64,000 bases of DNA from CAVSUZ01 sp963791885 (GTDB taxonomy: Bacteria > Pseudomonadota > Alphaproteobacteria > Acetobacterales > Acetobacteraceae). Shown one piece after another: positions 8,990 through 17,084 of the stretch (positions within the stretch are counted from its first letter, which is position 1; the number at the start of each line of letters is the position of its first letter). Under the pieces are notes generated by a model. It saw only the letters and a list, made by a program, of their open reading frames with translations, was not told the origin of the DNA and did no database searches. The position numbers were made by a program, and so were the translations under genes. The stretch lies in NCBI GenBank assembly GCA_963791885.1, contig CAWBUL010000006.1, forward strand, positions 2,604,001 through 2,668,000. The letters are read 5' to 3'.

Positions 8990-9876
8990 GCCGTGCGGTC
9001 CCGGGCTTCGTGCGTCGCAAAATGCTGTGCGATCTCTTCGCCGGTGCCGATCCACAGATCCGGGCAGGATCGTGCGTAGGTCAGAAATTCCCGTAACAGG
9101 CGCAGCCGCATCGGCCGGCCGCTACATTGGGGATGCAGCACCGTCGTCACCATCGCGCCCCAGTCCCGGATTTCGTCGAGTTCGTCCTTCCACATCGAGA
9201 GGACATGCTCTTTCGGGAAGATCGGGCGCGGGCTGAAGCGCGCGGACAGGCCGTGCATCCAGTCGTCATAGCTCGGGGTGACCGGTAGTTCGATCGTTCC
9301 CGGTGCGCCGTCTGCCAGCACGTGCCGGTAGGGCCGCACATCGTCGCGGAACGAGCTGGTGTAGCGGATGCCACGACGAACAAGAGCGCGGCGCAGTTCT
9401 TCGGTGAATTCGCCGAATGGTGCCCGGTAGCCAGTGGGAACGACGCCGAGCCGTCGCTTGATCACCTCGAAGCCACGATCGAGTTCCTCTTCGAGGAAAG
9501 GATCGCCGGGATCGGGCAGCAGATGATGATAGCCGTGATGGCCGATCTCGTGACCCGCGCGCAGGATGCTCTCCGCCATGGCGGGATGGGCTTCAACGGA
9601 CCAGCCGGTGACGAAGAATGTCGCGCATAACCCAAGCTGATGGAGTAGTTCGAGCAGTTTGGGCGTGCCGACACGCGCCTCGTAGCCGCCGTAGCTCATG
9701 GTGACCAGGCGTTCGGCGTGGAGCGGGTCCTTGCTGGTCCACGCGGCTTCCGCATCCACGTCGAACGACAGGAACATGGCGGCGCCGAAGGGCGCGGGCC
9801 AGGGATAGTTTGGCGCCGGGGGCGCGGCGTTCGCCGGTCGGAGCGGAATACGTCCGAGCGAGTCACTGTCCAGCAT
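8986..9876 (-). CDS. Polysaccharide-deacetylase-fold hydrolase (NodB domain)
   Basis: Carbohydrate-esterase-4-fold enzyme of 296 residues. Motifs: SFDVDAEAAW (catalytic Asp region), HEIGHHGYHH (metal histidines) and YRAPFGEFTEEL. No signal peptide, so it is probably cytoplasmic. This subgroup resembles Helicobacter PgdA-like and PuuE allantoinase-like proteins that act on C-N bonds rather than on chitin. Its stop overlaps the amidohydrolase start, suggesting the two act on the same nitrogen compound. RBS GGAGAAGG upstream. Confidence 0.88.
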   Translation of the reverse strand: MLDSDSLGRIPLRPANAAPPAPNYPWPAPFGAAMFLSFDVDAEAAWTSKDPLHAERLVTMSYGGYEARVGTPKLLELLHQLGLCATFFVTGWSVEAHPAMAESILRAGHEIGHHGYHHLLPDPGDPFLEEELDRGFEVIKRRLGVVPTGYRAPFGEFTEELRRALVRRGIRYTSSFRDDVRPYRHVLADGAPGTIELPVTPSYDDWMHGLSARFSPRPIFPKEHVLSMWKDELDEIRDWGAMVTTVLHPQCSGRPMRLRLLREFLTYARSCPDLWIGTGEEIAQHFATHEARDRTA

Positions 9877-10240
9877 CGAGGGTCACCTTCTCCAGACCGT
9901 CTGCTCAGGCGAGACGCTTCATGTCAGCGGACAAAGTCAAGAGCGAGGGTAGGACCCAGCCCGGAGAGGCCGGGGCGCTTTTACCCAGTCGCGGTATCGC
10001 TTAAAGACGGTGCCCCAGTTGCTGAAGGAGGCGGAGATCGTGCCAGGCGGACTACCCGTACGCACGATCCACAGAATTGTTTCGACAACCAGCCAATTGT
10101 CTTCCCCGCTGCCCCTGAGTGTCAGCTTGACAGTGCGGTTCCTTCTTCGCCCATCGGCCGTCGGTTAGAACAAATCGCTCCATCCGAAGCTTGAATCACA
10201 CCAGGCTCCGGCGTGGAGTCCTAATTCTCAACAGACCCTA
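9877..10240. other. Intergenic stretch before the IS island
   Basis: A 364-bp stretch without a convincing gene. It holds the upstream region of the deacetylase and, at about 9959-9983, an imperfect GC-rich hairpin followed by TTTT that could be a weak terminator. Short open frames here have no family resemblance. It ends at the left inverted repeat of the IS5-type element. Confidence 0.5.
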
Positions 10241-11104
10241 GGGCGAAGACTCATCTGACTACTTGAGGAAGTAGGCAAGGGCGGCGGCGATGCAGAGGGT
10301 GGAGACGAAAGTTTCGTCGAGCCGATCGTAGCGCGTTGCCAGGCGTCGAAAGTCCTTGAGGCGGCAGAAGGTGCGTTCGACGATATTGCGCCGCCTATAG
10401 GTGACGGCGTCGAACGGATAGGGCTGCTTTCGGTTCTTGCGGTTGGGGATGATGACGCGGCTGCCGCGGTCCGCCAGCCAACGGCGCAATTCGGCACTGT
10501 CGTAAGCGGCATCGGCGATCACGCGCAGGTCGGGCGGCAGTCGAGCCAACATTGCCTGCGCCGGCACGCTATCGTGGCGCTCACCGCCGGTCAGCGCGAT
10601 GACCTTGGGTCGGCCGTGAGCATCAGCGATCAGATGGATTTTGGTATTGCGCCCGCCGCGGCTCGTCCCGATCCCACGCGAACCCCCCTTTTTCGCCGCC
10701 CGGCGCTGGCCGACCGGTGGACCTTGATATGCGTGCTGTCCAGCAAGGCTTCGGCCGGCGGGCCGCCGGCGCGCGCAAGTTCCATGAACACACGCTCCCA
10801 GATCCCGCGCACTGCCCAGCGCACGAACCGATTATACAGTGTCTTGCGTGGCCCATATTCCAACGGTGCGTCGGACCATCGGCAACCGGAGATGATGACT
10901 TGGATGATGCCGCTGATCACGCGCCGATCATCCACCCGTCGCTTGCCGCGTATGTAGACGGGCAGCAATGGGTCAATCTTCTCCCACTGCCCGTCGCTCA
11001 ACCAGAAATACCCTGTGACCATGCTGCCCCGAATCGATGCAAACTCCGACCACAGGGAATCAACAACCTATTGATTTGGCAATAACCCAATTGGGTCTTC
11101 GCCC
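10241..11104 (-). mobile_element. IS5-family (IS427-type) insertion sequence
   Basis: An 864-bp element. The ends GGGCGAAGAC (10241-10250) and GTCTTCGCCC (11095-11104) are perfect 10-bp inverted repeats, both flanked by CTA/TAG, consistent with the TA target duplication of the IS427 group. It encodes one transposase in two overlapping frames. Size, ends and two-frame organisation all agree. Confidence 0.9.
10259..11022 (-). CDS. IS5/IS427-type transposase, two frames joined by -1 frameshift
   Basis: DDE transposase. Frame A (11022 down to about 10690) begins MVTGYFWLSDGQWEKIDPLL and contains LLDSTHIKVHRSA with the first catalytic Asp. Frame B carries KKGGSRGIGTSRGGRN, VIADAAYDSAELR (second Asp) and RRNIVERTFCRLKDFRR (catalytic Glu). 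The frames meet at a run read on the coding strand as A5 followed by G6 (10683-10693), a plausible -1 slippage site as used by this group. The fused product would be about 254 residues, normal for IS427 relatives. Confidence 0.82.
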
Positions 11105-11134
11105 TAGTCGATTCGGTACAGAGGTAGACGCACC

Positions 11135-12196
11135 ATGATCCCGTTCCAGCTTCATCGGCGTATACCGCTCATTCGGCGTCCATTTTATCAACGAGACATT
11201 TTAGCCGCGACGAACGCAACGTTGAACGCCCGCCTTGAGGAAGCCGAGCAGGAGAAGCGCGCCCTCCGTGCCGAACGAGACGCCGTCCGTGGGGAACGGG
11301 ACACCCTCCGTACCGAGCGCGACGAACTGGCCCGCCGAACCACGTCCATCATGAAAACAGTTGATCTGAAACGAGCTTACGCGCACCTCGTTGACAGGAT
11401 CAAGGCAACAGCCCCGCCCGACGATGCGATGAAGAACGGTGTCGGTGGAAGCTTCGAATTAATCGGCAGGGTCGAAGTTGCGATCCTGCGGCATTGTGGG
11501 TTGGGGCCAGACGATTTCCTGATCGACGTGGGCTGTGGCTCGGGCCGGCTGGCGCGTCCATTATCGGCCTATCTGCGCGGGAAGTACTCCGGCTTCGATG
11601 TCGTGGACGATCTCGTTGAGTATGCACGCCTGACTGTGAACAGACCCGACTGGGGGTTCGAGGTGATCGATCATATCGCCATTCCGGAGCCCGACGGTTG
11701 CGCGGACATGGTATGCTTCTTTTCTGTCGTAACCCATCTGCTGGACGAGCAGAGCTACTGGTATCTGGAGGAAGCCAAGCGCGTTCTGAAGCCGGGTGGA
11801 AAGATTGTGGTCTCGTTTCTGGAGTTCGCTGAGCCGGATCACTGGCCAGTCTTTAATGACACGGTGGCTGGTGCGAAGGTGCCGCCGAATTCTGGCCCGC
11901 TTAATGTGTTCCTTGAGCGTGGCGTATTCGAGATATGGGCAAGCCATCTCGGGCTGGAGATCGAGGAATGCCGCGGTGGAAACGATGTGATCGAACCGGA
12001 CGGCGCATTGGGCCAGTCCATTTGTGTCTTGCGTAAGACCGGTGAATCACTAGCGGAACGTCTTGAGCCGGAGACGACGGCCCACATGTCGCGGAAGCTT
12101 TGGCTCGACGCGATATCACCGGGCCTCGCTCGCCAGCTCGCGCCGCGGGTAGCCGAGTTGGACGGGGTCAATTTCTTACAAATTTCAAGGTGTTGA
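11135..12196 (+). CDS. SAM-dependent methyltransferase with N-terminal coiled coil, 3' end cut by IS21
   Basis: Predicted class I methyltransferase, 353 residues as read. Residues about 25-70 form a coiled coil with three consecutive heptads of the type R-x-E-R-D-x-(V/L). The SAM-binding motif I is LIDVGCGSGRLARPL (about 130), followed by YSGFDVVDDLVEYA and a post-motif region ending PGGKIVVSFLEF. The last codons and the TGA stop are the first bases of the IS21-type element (TGTTGA at 12191), so the natural C-terminus is missing. Such proteins often sit in surface-polysaccharide loci. Original length is unknown. Confidence 0.8.
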   Translation: MIPFQLHRRIPLIRRPFYQRDILAATNATLNARLEEAEQEKRALRAERDAVRGERDTLRTERDELARRTTSIMKTVDLKRAYAHLVDRIKATAPPDDAMKNGVGGSFELIGRVEVAILRHCGLGPDDFLIDVGCGSGRLARPLSAYLRGKYSGFDVVDDLVEYARLTVNRPDWGFEVIDHIAIPEPDGCADMVCFFSVVTHLLDEQSYWYLEEAKRVLKPGGKIVVSFLEFAEPDHWPVFNDTVAGAKVPPNSGPLNVFLERGVFEIWASHLGLEIEECRGGNDVIEPDGALGQSICVLRKTGESLAERLEPETTAHMSRKLWLDAISPGLARQLAPRVAELDGVNFLQISRC

Positions 12197-12262
12197 TTTT
12201 CGCTGAGAACTGACCCGGGTTTTCCACCGAGAACTGACCCGGGTGAATTTATGGTTTGCGGG

Positions 12263-13054
12263 TCATACCGGGGTCAAGTTCTTGGCCTTTTCCTTTCGGC
12301 CCTTGTTGGCGGCCGAGCTGGCTTTGAAGCGGAAGCTGTCATTGCCGGTTTCCACGATGTGGCAGTGGTGGGTGAGGCGGTCGAGCATGGCGGTCGTCAT
12401 CTTAGCGTCGCCGAACACGTCAGCCCATTCGCTGAAGCTCAGGTTCGTGGTGATGACCACAGAGGCCCGTTCGTAAAGCTTGCTCAGCAGGTGGAAAAGC
12501 AGCGCGCCGCCGGAGGGGCTGAACGGCAGATAGCCCAATTCATCGAGCATTACGAGGTCGCACCGCATCAGCCGATCCGCGATCTGACCCGATCGGCCCT
12601 GAGTTTTCTCCTGCTCCAGCGCATTGACCAGGTCGACGGTCCCGAAGAACCGAACCTTTTTGCGATGGTGTTCAACCGCCTGCACGCCAAGCGCCGTGGC
12701 GATGTGGGTCTTGCCGGTGCCCGGACCGCCGACGAGGACCACGTTGTCGGCGTTTTCGATGAACTCACACCGGTAAAGCTGGCGCACCAGGGCTTCATTG
12801 GTTTCGCTGGACGCAAAATCAAAACCGCTCAGATCCTTGTAGACGGGGAAGCGCGCCGCCTTCAGCTGGTAGGCAACCGATCGAACCTCGCGCTCGGCGG
12901 TTTCCGCCTTGAGCAGCTGTGAGAGAATGGGGACGGCCGAATTGAACGCTGGCGCGCCCTGCTCCATCAGCTCGCCCGCGGCTTGCGCCATGCCAAACAT
13001 CTTCAGGCCGCGCAGCATCACGACAATCGCCGCCCCGGCCGGATCATGACGCAT
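12263..13054 (-). CDS. istB: IS21-family helper ATPase IstB
   Basis: DnaA-like AAA+ ATPase that helps the IstA transposase choose and capture target DNA. From the ATG at 13054, which overlaps the istA stop, the product is 263 residues. Walker A is VGGPGTGKTHIA, Walker B is LVMLDELGYL, and the sensor-like region is VVITTNLSFSEW. The 11-nt overlap with istA is typical of this family. Confidence 0.95.
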   Translation of the reverse strand: MRHDPAGAAIVVMLRGLKMFGMAQAAGELMEQGAPAFNSAVPILSQLLKAETAEREVRSVAYQLKAARFPVYKDLSGFDFASSETNEALVRQLYRCEFIENADNVVLVGGPGTGKTHIATALGVQAVEHHRKKVRFFGTVDLVNALEQEKTQGRSGQIADRLMRCDLVMLDELGYLPFSPSGGALLFHLLSKLYERASVVITTNLSFSEWADVFGDAKMTTAMLDRLTHHCHIVETGNDSFRFKASSAANKGRKEKAKNLTPV

Positions 13055-14576
13055 GGCGGGCCTCCTGTAGCTTCTCGCGCAGGGCATCGTAGCGTTCGAC
13101 GTCGGCACGTGGCTCCCGGTCCAGGGCCAAGGCCTGCGGAGCCGCGATCATTGCTGTGGCCGTGGATTTGCCGTCGATCAGCCGGTGCAACATGTTCAGC
13201 ACGTGCGTCTTTGTCGGCGCTCCATCACTCAGCGCCAGTTCGACGGCACACAACACCGCATCTTCACCATGGTGCAGGACGAGGGCAAGAATCTCCACCA
13301 TCTCCCGGTCGCCTCCGGGCTGCTTGAGAAGGTGCTGTTGCAGCCGCTTGAACGCTTCCGGCAATTCGGCGAACGGCGCGCCATTACGCAGAGCTCCCGG
13401 CTTGCGCTGGATCACCGCGAGATAGTGGTGCCAATCATAGATGGTGCGGCCGGGCAGATGATGCGACCGCTCGATGAGCCGCGCGTGTTCGCAGATGACT
13501 TGCCCTTCGGCAACGACAACGACGCGGCCTGGATAAACCCTTAAGCTGACGCGATGATTGGCGAAGGACGCGGGCACGCTGTAGCGGTTGCGATCAAAGT
13601 GAACGAGGCAGGTGGGCGAAACGCGTTTGCCGTATTCAACAAAACCATCGAACGGTCTGCCAACGGCCATCAGGCATCCGACTTCACTTTGCCACGCATC
13701 GAATATCGAGCCTTGCTGGCTGCCGTGTGGAATCTCGCGCCATAGCGCTTGGCAGCGTTGTTCCAGCCAGTCGTTCAAGTCAGCCAGCGTCACAAAACGC
13801 GGCATGGTCTGCCACAGCCGATGACGCGCGTCCTGGACATTCTTCTCGATCTGACCCTTCTCCCAGCCTGAGGCCGGATTGCAAAAGTCAGCATCGAAAA
13901 GGTAGTGGCTGGCCATCGCGGCAAAGCGTGCATTGACCTGGCGCTTCTTGCCGACGCCAACTTGGTCAACAGCCGTTCTCATATTGTCGTAGATGCCGCG
14001 GCGCGGCACGCCGCCAAGCACCCGGAACGCATGATGATGCGCGTCGAACAGCATCTCGTGCGTCTGCAGCGGATAGGCCCGGACAATGAAGGTGCGGCTG
14101 TAGCAAAGCTTGAAGTGCGCAGCTTGCAGCTTGGTCCGTTCGCCGCCGATAACGGCCCACTCCTCGCTCCAGTCGAACTGGAAAGCTTCGCCCGGCTGGA
14201 AAATCAGCGGAACAAAGGCCCCGCGGCCGGTCGTCTGCTGCTCCCGCTGCCGATGCTCCTTCCAGGTGCGGGCGAACGCCGCAACACGGCCGTATGAACC
14301 TTCAAACCCGAGGGCGGCCAGATCCGCATGCAACCGCTTGATCGTCCGCCTCTGCTTGCGCGGCCTGCCGCTCTCTAGCTTTAGCCAGGCCGACAGTTTC
14401 TCGGCGAACGCGTCCAGCTTGCTGGGCCGCTCCGGCACCTTGAAGGCCGGTTCCACCACGTCGCCCCGCAAGTATTTGCGGATGGTGTTCCGCGATAGCC
14501 CAGTCCTGCGGGCGATCTCCCGTATCGAAAGCTGGTCTCGAAGCGCCCAGCGACGGATCACGCTCAGTAACTCCAT
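13044..14576 (-). CDS. istA: IS21-family transposase IstA
   Basis: DDE transposase of 510 residues from MELLSVIRRWALRDQL (ATG 14576; the frame is open a little further upstream). An N-terminal helix-turn-helix is seen in SIREIARRTGLSRNTIRKYL. Catalytic residues fit FQFDWSEEW (Asp), GIYDNMRTAV (Asp) and GWEKGQIEKNVQ (Glu). Intact and full length, so the element may still be active. Confidence 0.95.
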   Translation of the reverse strand: MELLSVIRRWALRDQLSIREIARRTGLSRNTIRKYLRGDVVEPAFKVPERPSKLDAFAEKLSAWLKLESGRPRKQRRTIKRLHADLAALGFEGSYGRVAAFARTWKEHRQREQQTTGRGAFVPLIFQPGEAFQFDWSEEWAVIGGERTKLQAAHFKLCYSRTFIVRAYPLQTHEMLFDAHHHAFRVLGGVPRRGIYDNMRTAVDQVGVGKKRQVNARFAAMASHYLFDADFCNPASGWEKGQIEKNVQDARHRLWQTMPRFVTLADLNDWLEQRCQALWREIPHGSQQGSIFDAWQSEVGCLMAVGRPFDGFVEYGKRVSPTCLVHFDRNRYSVPASFANHRVSLRVYPGRVVVVAEGQVICEHARLIERSHHLPGRTIYDWHHYLAVIQRKPGALRNGAPFAELPEAFKRLQQHLLKQPGGDREMVEILALVLHHGEDAVLCAVELALSDGAPTKTHVLNMLHRLIDGKSTATAMIAAPQALALDREPRADVERYDALREKLQEARHAS

Positions 14577-14743
14577 GCTTATCACTCCAGTAGACCCCGC
14601 TGAAAACAGCCGGGGCGAGGTCAAAACATGGGTCAATTCTCAGTGGAAATTTGCCACCTGGTGGGTCAGTTCTCGATGAAACTCAACAGCGTTCGTTTCG
14701 GATCATTCCGCCGGTCCTAGTACTACAGTTGCGAATCGGTTGA

Positions 14744-16073
14744 ATGGTTGATTCGCTGGTCCGGCAAGTCGGGAGAACAGGCATGCCGGTTGCAGTCTGG
14801 TCGGGATCTGCCTTGGCGTGGGAAGAAGAACTGACGGCGCTGAAGAATCGTCTGGCGCCGGTCTTCTGCCGCTCTGACGTAGCGGCGTCGGCGGGAGCGT
14901 TCATTGATGGCCTGCTGTCCGGCATTTCGCGCAAGACAGGTTGGCAAATGGCGGAGCATGCGGGGCTGAGCCGGCCCTATCGGATGCAATCGCTGCTTGG
15001 TCGCAGCTCATGGGATGCCGATGCTTTGCGTGATCGCGTGCGAAGGGAAGCTGTTGCGTCGCTCGGTGATCCGTCCGCCGTGTTGGTTGTGGACGAGACC
15101 GGATTTCTCAAGAAGGGCGAACACTCGGTCGGCGTGGCGCGGCAATATTCCGGAACGGCTGGCAGGATCGAGAACTGCCAGATCGGTGTCTTTCTGGCTT
15201 ATGCAAGCCGGTTCGGCCAGGCGTTGATCGACCGCAGGCTCTATCTCCCCGATGCTCTATCTCCCCGATGCTCTATCTCCCCGATGCTCTATCTCCCCGA
15301 TGCTCTATCTCCCCGATGCTCTATCTCCCCGATGCTCTATCTCCCCGATGCTCTATCTCCCCGATGCCTGGGCGGGCGATCAGGAGCGCCGCCGTCGCGT
15401 GCAGGTTCCTGAAGCCGTCGCGTTCGCGACAAAGCCGCGGATCGCCTGCGAGCTGATCGCTGCCGCTCTCGATGCCGGTGTCCCCTGCGCCTGGGTGCTG
15501 GCCGATGCGCTGTATGGCTCGGACTTACGGCTGCGGCGCATGCTGGAAGAGCGCGGCCAACCCTACGTGCTCGCCGTGCGCTCGACCCATACCCTGCGCA
15601 TGGTGACGGTGGACCTGCAGACCGATCCTTCAGAGATGGCGGATGACTTACCTCCCGAAGCGTGGGCGGTGCATGCTGCCGGCGAGGGTTCGAAAGGGTT
15701 GCGCCTCTACGATTGGGCACGCATCGCGCTGCCCTGGGTGGTGGACGGCAACTTCGAACGCTGGGTGCTGATCCGGCGTAATCGGCGCGATCCGCAAGAG
15801 CGTGCCTATTACTTCGCCTTCGCTCCGAGCGGCACTGGATTAGCTGAGTTGGCCGGCGCCGCTGGTTTGCGCTGGACCATCGAGGAATGCTTCCAGCGTG
15901 CCAAGGAAGAATTGGGCCTCGATCACTGTGAAGCGCGCTCCTGGCACGGGTGGCACCGTCATATGACCCTCTGCATGGCCGCACTCGGATTCCTGGCCCG
16001 GCTTTCTGCCCAGTTGCGACGATCCACCTTCGGTAAACCGAACGAAAGGAGTCCATTCGCCACCGCCGCGTGA
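14744..16073 (+). pseudogene. IS701-family transposase split by a 16-bp repeat expansion
   Basis: The N-terminal frame (14744, or 14783 behind GGGAGA) encodes WEEELTALKNRLAPVFCRSD and the catalytic VVDETGFLKKGEHSVGVAR. The C-terminal frame encodes WVLADALYGSDLRLRRML and WTIEECFQRAKEELGLDHCE. The two frames are offset by one at eight copies of a 16-bp unit (15239-15366). With one copy they would read straight through (LIDRRLYLPDAWAGDQERRR). An ATG inside the repeat (15252) could restart the downstream part. Near 16030-16070 the frame shifts again (SVPEIRYLIARLLL is in another frame), so the copy is probably dead. Confidence 0.85.
15239..15366 (+). repeat. Perfect 16-bp tandem repeat, eight copies, inside the transposase gene
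   Basis: The unit CTCTATCTCCCCGATG is repeated eight times without a mismatch (128 bp). Sixteen is not a multiple of three, so each gain or loss changes the frame. Three units encode 16 residues with no stop in any frame. Reading frames on either side match a single-copy ancestor; 1, 4 or 7 copies restore the join. Confidence 0.98.
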
Positions 16074-16413
16074 TGATCCCCGCCACCGCTCCGCCAAGCG
16101 TGCCGGAGATCCGCTATCTCATCGCGCGCTTGCTCCTCGCGCTTCGGCTCGATGACCTTTCCGCGCCGCTTCTTCTGGAAGTGCTGACGATCTCAGGACT
16201 GAGCCAGACCATTCGGCTCTGTCCGGAACGGCAAGTCATTCCCCCTCGGGCGGCCGATCCAAGGCGCATGCTTAGTACTACAGTTGCACATTGCACCGGC
16301 GCTTTCGATGAGCCTGCGCGGCGGCGGCTTGATGCCGTCGTCTCCAGCGTGACCAAGCGAGCACGTAGCGGGTTCTGGAGATGAAGCTGAAACCCTGCTG
16401 TTTCTGCGTTCGG
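16074..16413. other. Degenerate IS remnant between transposase and VRGW protein
   Basis: No intact gene. An open frame at 16070-16384 starts with SVPEIRYLIARLLL, which resembles the C-terminal end of IS701 transposases, then loses similarity. At 16273 a second copy of the IS701-type terminal sequence occurs in direct orientation. The right limit, near 16432, is where the truncated neighbour begins to look native. Confidence 0.5.
16273..16287 (+). repeat. Second, direct copy of the IS701-type end
   Basis: TAGTACTACAGTTGC is identical to 14718-14732 and in the same orientation, preceded by TTAG-type rather than CTAG-type flank. Sequence beyond it differs from the first copy, so it is either the end of another, deleted element with similar termini or a rearranged junction. 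Confidence 0.7.
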
Positions 16414-17070
16414 CTAATGCGATTTTAGTGTTGCAACATCGGGCCGCGGAAAGCCGGATTCGATCGCAATCTCATTTCCGTCCAGGCGGAATCCCGCGAT
16501 CTCCTCCTCGGAGACAACCCAGCCCCGGACCGACAGCGTTCCGTCGGCCTCAATAATGGTCCGCTCGGGGTGCAACAGAATTGCGGGAGGCGCTGAGCCA
16601 TCCGCTGCAGTGTCCCAGATCGGCCCCTCGACGACGGCAGCACCGTCGGTACGAAGGGCGATCGAGAACCGCACCGTCTCTCCACCCGTTTGGGCGGCGT
16701 CCGCCCGGATTTCCAACTCCCAGATGTCGGCCGGATCCGCGCTCGGTCGCAGCAAGGACAGCTCAAACGCTTGGCCACGGTCTGCGGGACGCAGCACAGC
16801 CGCCGCGGCGATGCCGATCCCGTCCCGCACCTCAATCCGGTGGACTTGTTCGTGCGCCCAGCCTCGTACCAGCAGCTCCTGACGTCCTTCCGCGAACCCG
16901 CAGGGAAAGCCGGAACACAGCGCGACCGCCGGGCCATCCCGGCGCAATTCCACGACAGGGGAAGTTTCAGCAGCGGAAGAGCTGCGCCGGACAGAGCGAG
17001 GCATACCACCGTCTTTTGAGAGGAGAGCATTGGCCGGAAGGACCCGGGCAGTTTTGCCCCAAATCCGCAC
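16414..17070 (-). pseudogene. Truncated VRGW-repeat protein (glycan-enzyme accessory domain)
   Basis: A 218-residue frame with two copies of a beta-sandwich-like module: LLVRGWAHEQVHRIEVRDG (about 75-93) and LSVRGWVVSEEEIAGFRLDG (about 180-199), the second followed by FPRPDVA. Proteins with such VRGW/RPDV modules are often N-terminal parts of larger glycosyltransferases or methyltransferases in this bacterial group (from general knowledge; not searched). Here the frame ends a few residues after RPDVA, at IS remnant sequence, so the catalytic part has probably been lost. A start at 17004 (MPRSVRR) is also possible. It follows the alpha/beta hydrolase by 14 bp. Confidence 0.55.
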
Positions 17071-17084
17071 TCCGTCTCAAGCTG

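Larger units (their letters stand above)
12191..14688 (-). mobile_element. IS21-family insertion sequence
   Basis: About 2498 bp bounded by TGTTGA (12191) and TCAACA (ending 14688). Each end has two copies of a terminal repeat reading GAGAACTGACCC or close to it (left about 12204 and 12229, right about 14630-14675 inverted), the multiple-terminal-repeat pattern of IS21. It carries istA and istB in the usual order on the minus strand. No matching target duplication is evident (AAGG on the left, GCGT on the right). Confidence 0.9.
14717..16275 (+). mobile_element. IS701-type insertion sequence, degenerate, right end uncertain
   Basis: The left end is CTAG followed by TACTACAGTTGC (14717-14732); CTAG would fit the YTAR target used by IS701 relatives. 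The element carries a DDE transposase broken by a tandem repeat. No inverted copy of the left end is found on the right; instead the same 15 bp recur in direct orientation at 16273. The right boundary given here is therefore only a guess. Confidence 0.55.

Noticed and set aside
9718..10194. Plus-strand open frame of 158 codons spanning the deacetylase start and the gap
   Set aside because: Mostly antisense to the deacetylase, without a ribosome site or family similarity.
15239..15366. CRISPR array or repeat-protein domain
   Set aside because: The repeat is strictly head-to-tail without spacers and disrupts a transposase; the protein repeat it encodes is a by-product of the DNA expansion.
16070..16384. 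Separate 104-residue gene after the IS701 transposase
   Set aside because: The first 14 codons match the transposase C-terminus and the rest crosses a second IS end; it is debris, not a gene.
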